Below, one piece after another: positions 18,799-25,123 of a stretch of DNA of 64,000 bases (position 1 is its first letter; each line of letters opens with the position of its first letter). The stretch is taken from NCBI RefSeq assembly GCF_018882465.1, contig NZ_JACVOK010000002.1, forward strand, positions 124,001-188,000, written 5' to 3'. The notes beneath the pieces were generated by a model. The model searched no databases. It worked only from the letters and a program-made list of their open reading frames with translations, and was not told the origin of the DNA. The translations under genes were made by a program, and so were the position numbers. This DNA comes from Polynucleobacter sp. 73C-SIWE (lineage in GTDB: Bacteria > Pseudomonadota > Gammaproteobacteria > Burkholderiales > Burkholderiaceae).

Positions 18799-19344
18799 AT
18801 TAATAACTTTGTTCATGCTTTAGCTTTTTCAGCAACCAAGCATCGAGACCAACGTCGCAAGGACGTGGAGGCATCGCCTTATATCAATCACCCAATCGCT
18901 TTAGTGGATGTCTTAGTAAATGAGGGCGGTGTTTTAAATTGGGATGTCCTATGCGCTGCCTTATTACATGACACGATTGAAGATACTGAGACTACAGCTG
19001 AAGAGTTAACGAAAGCATTCGGAAAGAACGTAACCTCAATCGTTTTGGAGGTAACGGACGATAAGGCGCTACCGAAAGCAGAGCGCAAGCTGCAGCAAAT
19101 TGCACATGCCCCTCATTCCTCTCATGAGGCAAAGTTAGTTAAGTTGGCCGACAAAATCTGTAATTTGCGAGATATCTTGGCCTCTCCCCCCAGTGGTTGG
19201 GATATCAAAAGAAAACAAGAGTATTTCGAATGGGCAGTTGCAGTCTTGGCAGGCATTAGAGGATCAAACTCTAAGCTAGAGAAAGTTTTTGATGCTTTAG
19301 TTAAAAAAGGTAGGGCCGAGTATCAAACTGAGATGGGTAAGTAA
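18799..19344 (+). CDS. MESH1-type HD hydrolase (small alarmone hydrolase-like)
   Basis: About 181 residues with the RelA/SpoT-type HD hydrolase fold. Motifs are K-H-R-D-Q-R-R-K-D then Y-I-N-H-P-I, the metal-binding L-L-H-D-T-I-E-D, V-T-D-D-K-x-L-P-K, A-P-H-S-S and K-L-V-K-L-A-D-K. From memory these match human MESH1/HDDC3 almost residue for residue. That family hydrolyses (p)ppGpp to GDP/GTP and, in animals, NADPH. There is no synthetase domain. A TATAAT at 18780-18785 overlaps the upstream ATG (18784), so ATG 18799 on a very short leader is the better start. Confidence 0.85.
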   Translation: MNNFVHALAFSATKHRDQRRKDVEASPYINHPIALVDVLVNEGGVLNWDVLCAALLHDTIEDTETTAEELTKAFGKNVTSIVLEVTDDKALPKAERKLQQIAHAPHSSHEAKLVKLADKICNLRDILASPPSGWDIKRKQEYFEWAVAVLAGIRGSNSKLEKVFDALVKKGRAEYQTEMGK

Positions 19345-19425
19345 CTCTCATGCCATCCTTAAGCGTTACTTGCAAGATACGATTGCTATAGTAAAAATTG
19401 TGCATGCCGAGGGTGATAATTTATC

Positions 19426-19580
19426 TTGACACATTGACTCAAAAGTCTGCATAATTCAATCTACATCAAGAGATGGCTTTGTCGCCACAGCAACCTGCTA
19501 ACGCAGTAAGGTGCTAAAAAGATGAGACCCCTTGTGGGTAATCAAAAGCGACAAACCCACCCCTTGGTGGGTTTTTTGTT
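19426..19580 (+). ncRNA. Structured leader RNA with promoter and attenuator-type terminator
   Basis: TTGACA (19426-19431), 18 nt, then CATAAT (19450-19455) predict a transcript from about 19462. The RNA can form a closing helix TTTGTCGC (19478-19485) with GCGACAAA (19548-19555), a CTGC-TAAC-GCAG hairpin (19495-19506), a small ACCC / GGGT hairpin (19527-19539) and an intrinsic terminator AAACCCACC / GGTGGGTTT plus T run (19553-19577). GTGGGT (19534-19539) can pair instead with ACCCAC (19555-19560), which would disrupt the terminator. This is an antiterminator/terminator switch. It could be a riboswitch for the genes from 19647, or a free small RNA. Segments such as GCAACC...GGTGC recall the SAM-I riboswitch core, but the rest does not fit. 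Confidence 0.6.
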
Positions 19581-19583
19581 TTG

Positions 19584-19640
19584 GGGCGCTTTAAGCCAAA
19601 TTGCTAGGCCCGACATTTGGTCAAACTAGCTAAATAGGAG
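19584..19640 (+). promoter_or_regulatory. Predicted pseudoknot element, copy 1
   Basis: GGGC (19584-19587) pairs with GCCC (19608-19611). GCTAG (19603-19607) pairs with CTAGC (19626-19630). A GAC / GTC hairpin (19612-19622) lies between. The second strand of the GCTAG helix ends just before the AGGAG ribosome-binding site (19636-19640) of the gene at 19647. Compared with copies 2 and 3, GCTAG/CTAGC replaces GCCAA/TTGGC with pairing kept. Confidence 0.75.
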
Positions 19641-19646
19641 AATGAC

Positions 19647-20102
19647 ATGTCTTTTTTTAAACGAGATTCAAATCGAACTCAGACTACATGGGGTAAGAGC
19701 GGCAGTAATCAAACTTGGGTGGCCAATATTGATGCCAATGTCCAAGATAAAGAAATTATTGAGCGGGCCAAGCTCATCGTAGATCACTGTTCGCCACAGC
19801 GCTATGGACCGCATGGTACTCATGCTTATTCATTTTTAAAGCGAGAGTACTTACTGAACCTACTGTTATTTCATTATGCAGACCATGGGTTTTTTCCATC
19901 AGGCCATATCTGCATCACTGATGAATGGCTGTACGAGATACCCATTAAAACAACTAGTAGCAATTGGTTTAGTTTTAAGACGAGGAAAAAAGGTCGGAAT
20001 TACCAGGCGGGTTGGTGGATAAAAATCCCGGCAATCGAAGAAATCAAAGCTAGTAGCTCATTATTTGAGCCTACCAGTCTTGATAATGAAACCGATAGAT
20101 AA
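19647..20102 (+). CDS. Hypothetical protein, first of a small-gene cluster
   Basis: 151 residues from ATG 19647 with AGGAG at 19636-19640. It contains Y-G-P-H-G-T-H-A-Y-S-F-L-K-R-E-Y and W-L-Y-E-I-P-I blocks and ends in an acidic tail. There is no signal peptide or membrane segment, so it is likely cytoplasmic. I do not recognise a family. It is preceded by a leader RNA with an attenuator and by pseudoknot copy 1, so its expression appears controlled at two levels. Confidence 0.65.
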   Translation: MSFFKRDSNRTQTTWGKSGSNQTWVANIDANVQDKEIIERAKLIVDHCSPQRYGPHGTHAYSFLKREYLLNLLLFHYADHGFFPSGHICITDEWLYEIPIKTTSSNWFSFKTRKKGRNYQAGWWIKIPAIEEIKASSSLFEPTSLDNETDR

Positions 20103-20124
20103 ATCGATCCACATTGGAGGTCTT

Positions 20125-20487
20125 ATGCGTGATTACACATATTTGAATGGCGCTCGCTTTACAGTAAATAATCTATTTCGTAGCCTGCGTTTTGATATTG
20201 ACCGACTCGATATGAGTTGGGTAGATAGTGAGAAGCCAGAGTTTTGTAGAGGGCTTAGAGTGGTTGATAGCGATACTGGCAACACTGTCACAGTCGATGG
20301 TGAGGATGGTGATAACTTGATCTACAGCCTCACTTATATTTATAGCAAAGAAGATGGTCATGAAGCATTTCGGAATACGACTGATGCCTATTTAATAACG
20401 GCCCTAGAGACAAAGGAATTTTTGGTGACAAACCAAAAAAAGAATCCCGAGGGAAAGCCTGAGGTAGCGGAGGCTGTCATCCATTAA
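20125..20487 (+). CDS. Hypothetical protein, second of the cluster
   Basis: 120 residues from ATG 20125, which has GGAGG at 20116-20120; a longer reading from 20065 overlaps the previous gene and lacks this site. It is acidic, with D-S-D-T-G-N-T-V-T-V-D-G-E-D-G-D near the middle, and has no membrane segment. The family is unknown. It has no pseudoknot of its own and lies 22 bases after the previous stop codon, so it is probably co-transcribed. Confidence 0.6.
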   Translation: MRDYTYLNGARFTVNNLFRSLRFDIDRLDMSWVDSEKPEFCRGLRVVDSDTGNTVTVDGEDGDNLIYSLTYIYSKEDGHEAFRNTTDAYLITALETKEFLVTNQKKNPEGKPEVAEAVIH

Positions 20488-20520
20488 GCGAGGATAGGCA
20501 GCAAAAAAGAAAGCAGCACA

Positions 20521-20578
20521 GGGCGGCTTTAAACCGAATTGCCAAGCCCAGACAAGCGTCGAATTGGCTAAAGAGGAG
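20521..20578 (+). promoter_or_regulatory. Predicted pseudoknot element, copy 2
   Basis: GGGC (20521-20524) pairs with GCCC (20546-20549). GCCAA (20541-20545) pairs with TTGGC (20564-20568). A GG / CC mini-stem closes CTTTAAA, and GAC-AAGC-GTC (20551-20560) forms a hairpin. GAGGAG (20573-20578) follows, 6 bases before the ATG at 20585. Confidence 0.75.
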
Positions 20579-20584
20579 AGATCT

Positions 20585-20860
20585 ATGTATCGAATACCAG
20601 CAGATTATCACTGGAAGCAAAAAGTAAAAGCTTATCAAGCGCAGTTTCGTAAAAAAGTGCCACAGTGGGTACTCATACTTGCGATGGATGATGCAACAAA
20701 GTTGCTATCAAGTTGTTTGGCTTTGCATTACTGCCTACCATCGGAAGTACTTGTGGCAGGCGAAGTATTAGAGGGCAGATGTGGTCTTTGGACAGCGCAT
20801 CCTAACCCTTGGGATAGAGCTGTAAAACCAAGCCAGCAATCTAACAATATTAAGAAGTAG
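20585..20860 (+). CDS. Hypothetical protein, third of the cluster
   Basis: 91 residues from ATG 20585. An upstream in-frame TTG at 20564 lies inside the pseudoknot helix and before the GAGGAG site, so it is rejected. The protein is basic at the N-terminus (W-K-Q-K-V-K-A-Y-Q) with a hydrophobic middle (W-V-L-I-L-A-M, then C-L-A-L-H-Y-C). I do not recognise it. The stop codon overlaps the first base of pseudoknot copy 3. Confidence 0.55.
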   Translation: MYRIPADYHWKQKVKAYQAQFRKKVPQWVLILAMDDATKLLSSCLALHYCLPSEVLVAGEVLEGRCGLWTAHPNPWDRAVKPSQQSNNIKK

Positions 20861-20917
20861 GGCGGATTTAAACCAAATTGCCAAGCCCTGACATTTGTCC
20901 AATTGGCTAAAGAGGAG
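20860..20917 (+). promoter_or_regulatory. Predicted pseudoknot element, copy 3
   Basis: GGGC (20860-20863) pairs with GCCC (20885-20888). GCCAA (20880-20884) pairs with TTGGC (20903-20907). GAC-ATTT-GTC (20890-20899) forms a hairpin; its loop differs from copy 2. GAGGAG (20912-20917) precedes ATG 20924. Confidence 0.75.
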
Positions 20918-20923
20918 AAGAAA

Positions 20924-21199
20924 ATGAATTTTCAGTTAATTAATGTAGCGCTGCATTCTGATGAATTAAAAAAGTTTGATCCTGCAGAGCGGGGCCTATC
21001 TGAGTATCAATATACCGGTATCGCCATTGAGGATGGTGGCAAGTATTACTATTGGGCTAAAGGAGTGGGACTGGAAATAGCAGATTGGGAGTATGCCAAT
21101 ATCAAACTCAATCCGAAACTCTACTACTTTTCAACTGCCTTGAAATTACACCTGCGCATCAATCGGGCGTTAGAAGCTCAACGAGCAAGGAGGGACTGA
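20924..21199 (+). CDS. Hypothetical protein, fourth of the cluster
   Basis: 91 residues from ATG 20924. TTG 20903 is rejected because it is part of the pseudoknot stem upstream of GAGGAG. It has an aromatic-rich centre (K-Y-Y-Y-W-A-K-G-V-G-L-E-I-A-D-W-E-Y) and a basic C-terminal helix. No family is recognised. It ends 1 base before the start of the DUF3293 gene, so the two are probably translated from one message. Confidence 0.6.
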   Translation: MNFQLINVALHSDELKKFDPAERGLSEYQYTGIAIEDGGKYYYWAKGVGLEIADWEYANIKLNPKLYYFSTALKLHLRINRALEAQRARRD

Positions 21200-21200
21200 T

Positions 21201-21653
21201 TTGATCAAGGCCCATTGTATTTCTGCCGAGCTAGTTAAGGCATATCAAGATGCTTACTATGTGATTCGTGGTGACGGTGTAGAGATTGTTCTTACGGTCG
21301 ATCAGGTGAGTCAAGGGCTAGCTGCGCTCATGAAAAAGCACGGGGTTGATGGTGCGGCATTCTTAACGGCCTTTAACCCCTATAGTGTTCTTTCATCTGC
21401 AGAGGAAAATGAGCTTAATCAAAATGCATTGCTTGCTTATGTACATTCTCTTGGGCTTAAAACGATCGCAGGTGAGGGTGGTGACGTAACCAACCTGTGG
21501 CCAAGAGAGTCAAGTGTTCTTATCCTCGGTATTTCTCTTGAGAAAGCAGAGAGCCTAGCTGATCGCTATGGGCAAAATGCATTTTTATGGCTTACTAGTG
21601 ATGATGGCATGATTAAGCTCAAGCTGCGCTACCCAATGGAGGGTTCATCATGA
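21201..21653 (+). CDS. DUF3293 protein
   Basis: 150 residues starting at TTG 21201, with AGGAGGG just upstream (about 21190). It contains the DUF3293 signature A-A-F-L-T-A-F-N-P-Y-S (about 50-60) and a later W-P-R-E-S-S-V-L-I-L-G-I. The family is a small cytoplasmic protein of unknown function. It overlaps the following HD gene by 4 bases (ATGA). Confidence 0.8.
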   Translation: MIKAHCISAELVKAYQDAYYVIRGDGVEIVLTVDQVSQGLAALMKKHGVDGAAFLTAFNPYSVLSSAEENELNQNALLAYVHSLGLKTIAGEGGDVTNLWPRESSVLILGISLEKAESLADRYGQNAFLWLTSDDGMIKLKLRYPMEGSS

Positions 21654-22144
21654 AGGATGAATATGATCGATCTGGCTTAATCGCTCTTATTAAGTCCGAA
21701 TTCAAACTGGATTGGCAAGGCATTCATGGAGCTAATCATTGGGCTCGGGTGCTGCATCACGGTAAGCATATTGGTCAGATTCGTAAGGCTGATCTTCTCG
21801 TGGTTGAGCTCTTTGGGTTTTTGCATGATAGTTGCCGATTTAATGATGGCAGAGACCCGCAGCATGGTGAGCGTGCAGCAGAATTTGCTCATGGCATTCA
21901 TGGAGACTTCTATCAATTAAATCCAAAACAACTCGATGCCCTTTGCTATGCCATGAAACATCACTCAGGTGGTGAGGTCTCTAACAATAAAACCATCCAG
22001 ACGTGCTGGGATGCAGACAGACTAGATCTTGGTAGGGTGGGGATTGTCCCATCGCCTCAATATCTCTCTCAAGAGGCAAATATCTTCATTGATTTAGCAT
22101 ACGATTGGAGTACCCAAGCACCTAGAAGAAGTGTGAAGGCATAA
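21650..22144 (+). CDS. HD-domain phosphohydrolase
   Basis: 164 residues. The HD metal-binding pattern is present: H in G-A-N-H-W-A-R-V (about 27), H-D in F-L-H-D-S-C-R (about 61-62), the second H-E-R-A-A-like G-E-R-A-A-E-F-A block and the last D in C-W-D-A-D-R-L-D-L (about 127-131). The A-D-R-L-D-L-x-R ending is typical of small HD hydrolases acting on nucleotides or small phosphoesters. Substrate unknown. It is translationally coupled to the DUF3293 gene and convergent with the WYL regulator. Confidence 0.85.
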   Translation: MKDEYDRSGLIALIKSEFKLDWQGIHGANHWARVLHHGKHIGQIRKADLLVVELFGFLHDSCRFNDGRDPQHGERAAEFAHGIHGDFYQLNPKQLDALCYAMKHHSGGEVSNNKTIQTCWDADRLDLGRVGIVPSPQYLSQEANIFIDLAYDWSTQAPRRSVKA

Positions 22145-22150
22145 CGAGCT

Positions 22151-23122
22151 TTATTTGTAGGCTTTAAACGCTTTTTCAAGCTCGGCTTTGACTTTATTTT
22201 TCAGACTCGCTGGACCAATCACCTCCACTCCTGAGCCATGCTTCATGATATCCATTACTAACTCTGGATCTTGATCAAAATCAAACTCGAGGTTGTAGTA
22301 ACCCTCTTTATCAAAGCTACCAACTTGTTGGCCATGCCAGTGTTCACCAGCCACCCAGCGAGCATGCTCGGGGGTAAAGCGTAGCTTGGCACGTTGGGTT
22401 GCCTTGCCAGAGAAGATGCCATAGCTCTCGGCAAAGTGCTCATGACATTCTTTCTCAGTCACTTCTTGAGTTTTCTTATTCGTCAGCACAGCACTACGAA
22501 TGCCATCAATCGCAAAGCTACGCAAGTCATTACGCAAATGGCAAAAGGCATCGAGATACCAGTTCTCGCGGTAATAGATCAGGCGCTGTGGCGAGATCTC
22601 ACGGCTAGTGTCCTCACCCTTGCCTTTAGAGTAATAAGCGATCTCCAGGCGATTGCGTTTGAGTAGGGCGGCACCAATCTCAGAGAAGTTCTCAATCGAA
22701 TTCTTGCGCGAACCAATGCCGATTACTTTGATGCGCTTGCGTAATTCTTTGGCAGAAGTTTCACTTTGACCCAAAATGCCATCAATGATGGCAGTCAGCG
22801 GTTCAATGTGTGGGCCAATCAATCCGCCTTGATCAAGAGAGGAGAGCAAGTGCTGCATCAATACAAGGGCAGTAGCCTCTTTTTCAGAGAACCACAAACC
22901 TGGCATTTCTATTTTGTTGATTTCATCTGGGTTCTCGAACTTGTAGCCTCCTAAGAAGCGGTCATACTTGATGGAGGCCTTCAAACGATCCCGTAGGTAA
23001 TCCAAGTCACGTTTAAAGGTAGCCTTGGAGATCTCAAGCTCATCCAAAAAGTCTTCGATCGGCACACATTTACGCTGCTGAATCATGTACTTAATGCGGT
23101 GCAGACGCTCTATATCACTCAT
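22151..23122 (-). CDS. WYL-domain transcriptional regulator
   Basis: 323 residues. An N-terminal DeoR/HTH_11-type helix-turn-helix (about 1-60; C-V-P-I-E-D-F-L-D-E-L-E-I-S-K-A-T-F-K-R-D-L-D-Y-L) is followed by a WYL domain containing the literal R-E-N-W-Y-L-D-A (about 182-189), and a C-terminal WCX region. WYL regulators sense ligands such as nucleic acids or nucleotides and often control accessory or defence genes. The upstream intergenic region carries dyad copy 3, with a good -10-like TAAAGT in this gene's direction, so it may be a member or the regulator of that dyad regulon (inference). Confidence 0.92.
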   Translation of the reverse strand: MSDIERLHRIKYMIQQRKCVPIEDFLDELEISKATFKRDLDYLRDRLKASIKYDRFLGGYKFENPDEINKIEMPGLWFSEKEATALVLMQHLLSSLDQGGLIGPHIEPLTAIIDGILGQSETSAKELRKRIKVIGIGSRKNSIENFSEIGAALLKRNRLEIAYYSKGKGEDTSREISPQRLIYYRENWYLDAFCHLRNDLRSFAIDGIRSAVLTNKKTQEVTEKECHEHFAESYGIFSGKATQRAKLRFTPEHARWVAGEHWHGQQVGSFDKEGYYNLEFDFDQDPELVMDIMKHGSGVEVIGPASLKNKVKAELEKAFKAYK

Positions 23123-23195
23123 AAAACCCCCTTAAACGGCTCAAAAAGCTTAATAAACGAATATTTATTATTTTTGTAACTTTAATTAGTTTAAG

Positions 23196-23227
23196 GCTCA
23201 TTTAATGAGCTAGCAAGTAATTAATCT
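23196..23227. promoter_or_regulatory. GCTCA-N5-TGAGC dyad promoter, copy 3 (bidirectional)
   Basis: Dyad at 23196-23210. Rightwards, 11 nt then TAATCT (23222-23227) towards the gene at 23271. Leftwards, 11 nt then TAAAGT (complement of 23179-23184) towards the WYL regulator. Confidence 0.6.
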
Positions 23228-23270
23228 ATCGATAAGTCATATATCAGTAAACCACTAGGCGGAGGCCAAT

Positions 23271-23456
23271 TTGATCAAATTTATCGGCATTTTCTTCATG
23301 TTTATCAGCGTCTTAGCGCTGCAACATGGTTTTACTATTAGCTTGGCGCTCTGGTTCATGCTTGGCCTATTCTTGGTATTTAGCCAAGGCATTTTTAGCC
23401 ACATCATGTTTGCCCAGCGTGAAAAAGTCAAAGCCCAATACAGGAGCAAAAGATGA
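23271..23456 (+). CDS. Small hydrophobic membrane protein
   Basis: 61 residues starting at TTG 23271, with GGAGG 8 bases upstream. It has two hydrophobic segments (about 2-20 and 22-45) and a basic C-terminus. No family is recognised. It overlaps the next gene by 4 bases (ATGA) and follows dyad copy 3, which supports it being real. Confidence 0.55.
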   Translation: MIKFIGIFFMFISVLALQHGFTISLALWFMLGLFLVFSQGIFSHIMFAQREKVKAQYRSKR

Positions 23457-23815
23457 GCGAACACAACAGCAAGCTCAATTGCGCAGTAGGCGATTTAGCT
23501 ATTACCGTGAACTGCAAGATTCCAGAAAACCTTGGAAACATTGTGCGGGTGATTTCATCTGGAGGGTTTCAGGAATGGCAAGGGTATAGCGAACCGCTCT
23601 ATACCTGGAATGTCGAAGTAGCTACGGAAGGTGGCGCACTATTTTATGAATGTGAGAATGGTATTGAGGCTTTTACGTCAGGACCAGCGCCCGATATCTA
23701 TCTACGACGCTTAACACCCCCTCAAGGCTATCTCATGGAAGAGTTCGCAGACTCAGAGCAGTTACAAATGAATTTTCATGAGGTTGATATTGTTGAGAGT
23801 GAAACCAATGTCTAG
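23453..23815 (+). CDS. Hypothetical protein, tandem paralog A
   Basis: 120 residues. It aligns by eye with the next gene: C-x-V-G-x-x-A near the start, then N-x-G-x-I-V-x-V-I, W-x-V-E-V in the middle and P-D-x-Y-L-R-R-L-T-P towards the C-terminus. The spacing suggests a small beta-rich domain. There is no signal or membrane segment. It is coupled to the upstream small membrane protein. Function unknown. Confidence 0.65.
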   Translation: MSEHNSKLNCAVGDLAITVNCKIPENLGNIVRVISSGGFQEWQGYSEPLYTWNVEVATEGGALFYECENGIEAFTSGPAPDIYLRRLTPPQGYLMEEFADSEQLQMNFHEVDIVESETNV

Positions 23816-24158
23816 AAATGGTCATATACCAATGCGCTGTGAACTTGGCGGGACCGCCATGATTGTCAAAAGCAAATTCTCGATTAATCAAGGCATTATT
23901 GTGAAAGTGATTGAGCCAATGGGTCTGATGCACTGGCCAGGCTTTGACGCCGCAGTAACACCAGTCTGGCGTGTAGAGGTACTTTGTAGAAAAAGTGCCA
24001 TTCGCTATCACCTCCCCAGAAAAGGGGAGTTGCGTAAAGAGAGAATTGGGTTAGTTCCAGATCGATTCTTGTGTAGTCTGACGCCACTGACTGGGCAACT
24101 GCGTTTTGAGTTTGAAGACTATGAGCCAGAGCCCGATTTAGAGCCGGTGGCTTTGTAG
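23808..24158 (+). CDS. Hypothetical protein, tandem paralog B
   Basis: 116 residues from ATG 23808, overlapping the previous gene by 8 bases; a longer in-frame start at 23778 is less likely. It shares with paralog A the C-x-L-G-x-x-A start, N-x-G-I-I-V-K-V-I, W-P-G, W-R-V-E-V and P-D-R-F-L-C-S-L-T-P. The two look like an old tandem duplication. It ends in an acidic Glu/Pro tail. Function unknown. Confidence 0.65.
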   Translation: MSRNGHIPMRCELGGTAMIVKSKFSINQGIIVKVIEPMGLMHWPGFDAAVTPVWRVEVLCRKSAIRYHLPRKGELRKERIGLVPDRFLCSLTPLTGQLRFEFEDYEPEPDLEPVAL

Positions 24159-24163
24159 CCTTG

Positions 24164-24598
24164 CTATTGACTAAGCCATTGGGTGAGCTCTAGGACTTGT
24201 CGATCGGTAATGCCAGTATTGGGATTGCAGCGGATGAGTCTAGTGCAAGGATTGGGGAACTCCCAATAAGAATCATCTAACGCTTTCCAATCGACTGGCC
24301 CGTAACCGCGCAGATAGTTTTGAATCTCTGTAAAGCGGGGATGCTTGCCTATAACCGCTGCGCCTGTTGCGCCAATAATCCGCTCAGAAATAAAAGTTGG
24401 TACCGTCTTTTGTAATTTCTCGAGATTGTGTGTAAAGCGCCAGCTAGAAGAGATCACAATCTTTGGAGAGAACAGCGCTAACGTTTCCTCTAAAAGGGGT
24501 GCGCGTGAGAAGGGGGCCTCACCTGCAAAATGCGAAGGATGTAAGACCCCATCAAAGTCTAAAAACAGGAGCTTTTCTTGGGAAGTGCTGATCACCAT
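24164..24598 (-). CDS. HAD-like hydrolase
   Basis: 144 residues. Motif I F-L-D-F-D-G-V-L-H (about 12-20) holds the nucleophile and acid/base aspartates. Motif II is I-V-I-S-S-S-W-R (about 46-53). The C-terminal acidic motif is less clear (T-x-L-I-R-C-N-P-N-T-G). This short, cap-less form resembles the HAD_2/'Swiss Army knife' RNA-repair-type HAD group. Substrate unknown. It lies 2 bases downstream of the DUF4177-like gene. Confidence 0.8.
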   Translation of the reverse strand: MVISTSQEKLLFLDFDGVLHPSHFAGEAPFSRAPLLEETLALFSPKIVISSSWRFTHNLEKLQKTVPTFISERIIGATGAAVIGKHPRFTEIQNYLRGYGPVDWKALDDSYWEFPNPCTRLIRCNPNTGITDRQVLELTQWLSQ

Positions 24599-24600
24599 TC

Positions 24601-24801
24601 TTAGAGATCATCCTCATCCGCCTTCTCTAGTACTAAAAAGTTCCTTTGAATCGATTGACCGTAGTCATCTTGAGTCCAAAACTTCTGTACTGTGACAAAG
24701 CGATACCCTTCACTCCCTTTTTCATTCAGAATAGTTTGAACCGTATCAATATCCGAAGACACTGGCTCCATTCTGACTAATTCATATTCGTACGTTTTCA
24801 T
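24601..24801 (-). CDS. DUF4177-like small protein
   Basis: 66 residues: Y-E-Y-E-L-V-R, then L-N-E-K-G-S-E-G-Y-R-F-V-T-V, ending F-L-V-L-E-K. This is the layout of the small beta-alpha-beta DUF4177 family. Its start overlaps the stop of the repeat protein upstream by 4 bases, so it is part of a minus-strand operon running from 25438 to 24164. Confidence 0.7.
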   Translation of the reverse strand: MKTYEYELVRMEPVSSDIDTVQTILNEKGSEGYRFVTVQKFWTQDDYGQSIQRNFLVLEKADEDDL

Positions 24802-25121
24802 TGTCTTGTACCTGCAGGCGAGTAACCGATCCGATTGCCATTGTTATCAAAGACATTAGTTACGCCACTAGGCGATTGGGTTTGATAGCCAATCCGGTTG
24901 CCACTGTTGTCATATACCCCGTTACTGGAGTTGTAGTTCAGTGGGCTGTTTTGATAATTGAGTGGACTATTGTTGTAGTTGAGCGGTGAGTTGTTGTAGT
25001 TCAGCGGGCTATTGTTGTAATTCAAAGGAGAGTTATCCCAACTAGTGACTTGAGCAGCTGCATTAGTAGAAAGAATCACAGTTGCAGCAAGCAATTGAAT
25101 CGACATATTTTTAATGTTCAT
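24798..25121 (-). CDS. Secreted protein with tandem NSPLNYN heptads
   Basis: About 107 residues from ATG 25121, with a signal peptide ending near N-A-A-A-Q. Then come five tandem seven-residue repeats N-S-P-L-N-Y-(N/Q) and a C-terminal part with G-N-R-I-G-Y occurring twice and S-P-S-G-V-T-N-V. Proteins with N-S-P-x-N-W/Y repeats occur in many proteobacteria; their role is unknown. A surface or periplasmic stacked-repeat structure is likely. The C-terminal S-P-S-G-V-T-N motif recurs in the next protein, so the pair are related. Confidence 0.75.
   Translation of the reverse strand: MNIKNMSIQLLAATVILSTNAAAQVTSWDNSPLNYNNSPLNYNNSPLNYNNSPLNYQNSPLNYNSSNGVYDNSGNRIGYQTQSPSGVTNVFDNNGNRIGYSPAGTRQ
24930..25034 (-). 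repeat. Five 21-bp tandem repeats inside the secreted repeat protein gene
   Basis: Five in-frame 21-base units, nearly identical at DNA level, with the fourth carrying Gln instead of Asn at the last position. Unit number could change by slippage without frameshift. Confidence 0.85.
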
Positions 25122-25123
25122 GA

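Noticed and set aside
19462..19580. Assignment of the leader RNA as a SAM-I riboswitch
   Set aside because: Only short core segments match; the kink-turn arm and the pseudoknot partner are missing and the genes behind it have no link to methionine.
20903..20923. TTG start for the gene at 20924 (and the same for 20564 before 20585)
   Set aside because: These TTG codons are the TTGGC strand of the pseudoknot and lie upstream of GAGGAG; the ATG codons after the SD site are the real starts.
24345..24695. 116-codon open frame opposite the HAD gene
   Set aside because: Spans the junction of two minus-strand genes and has no coding character.
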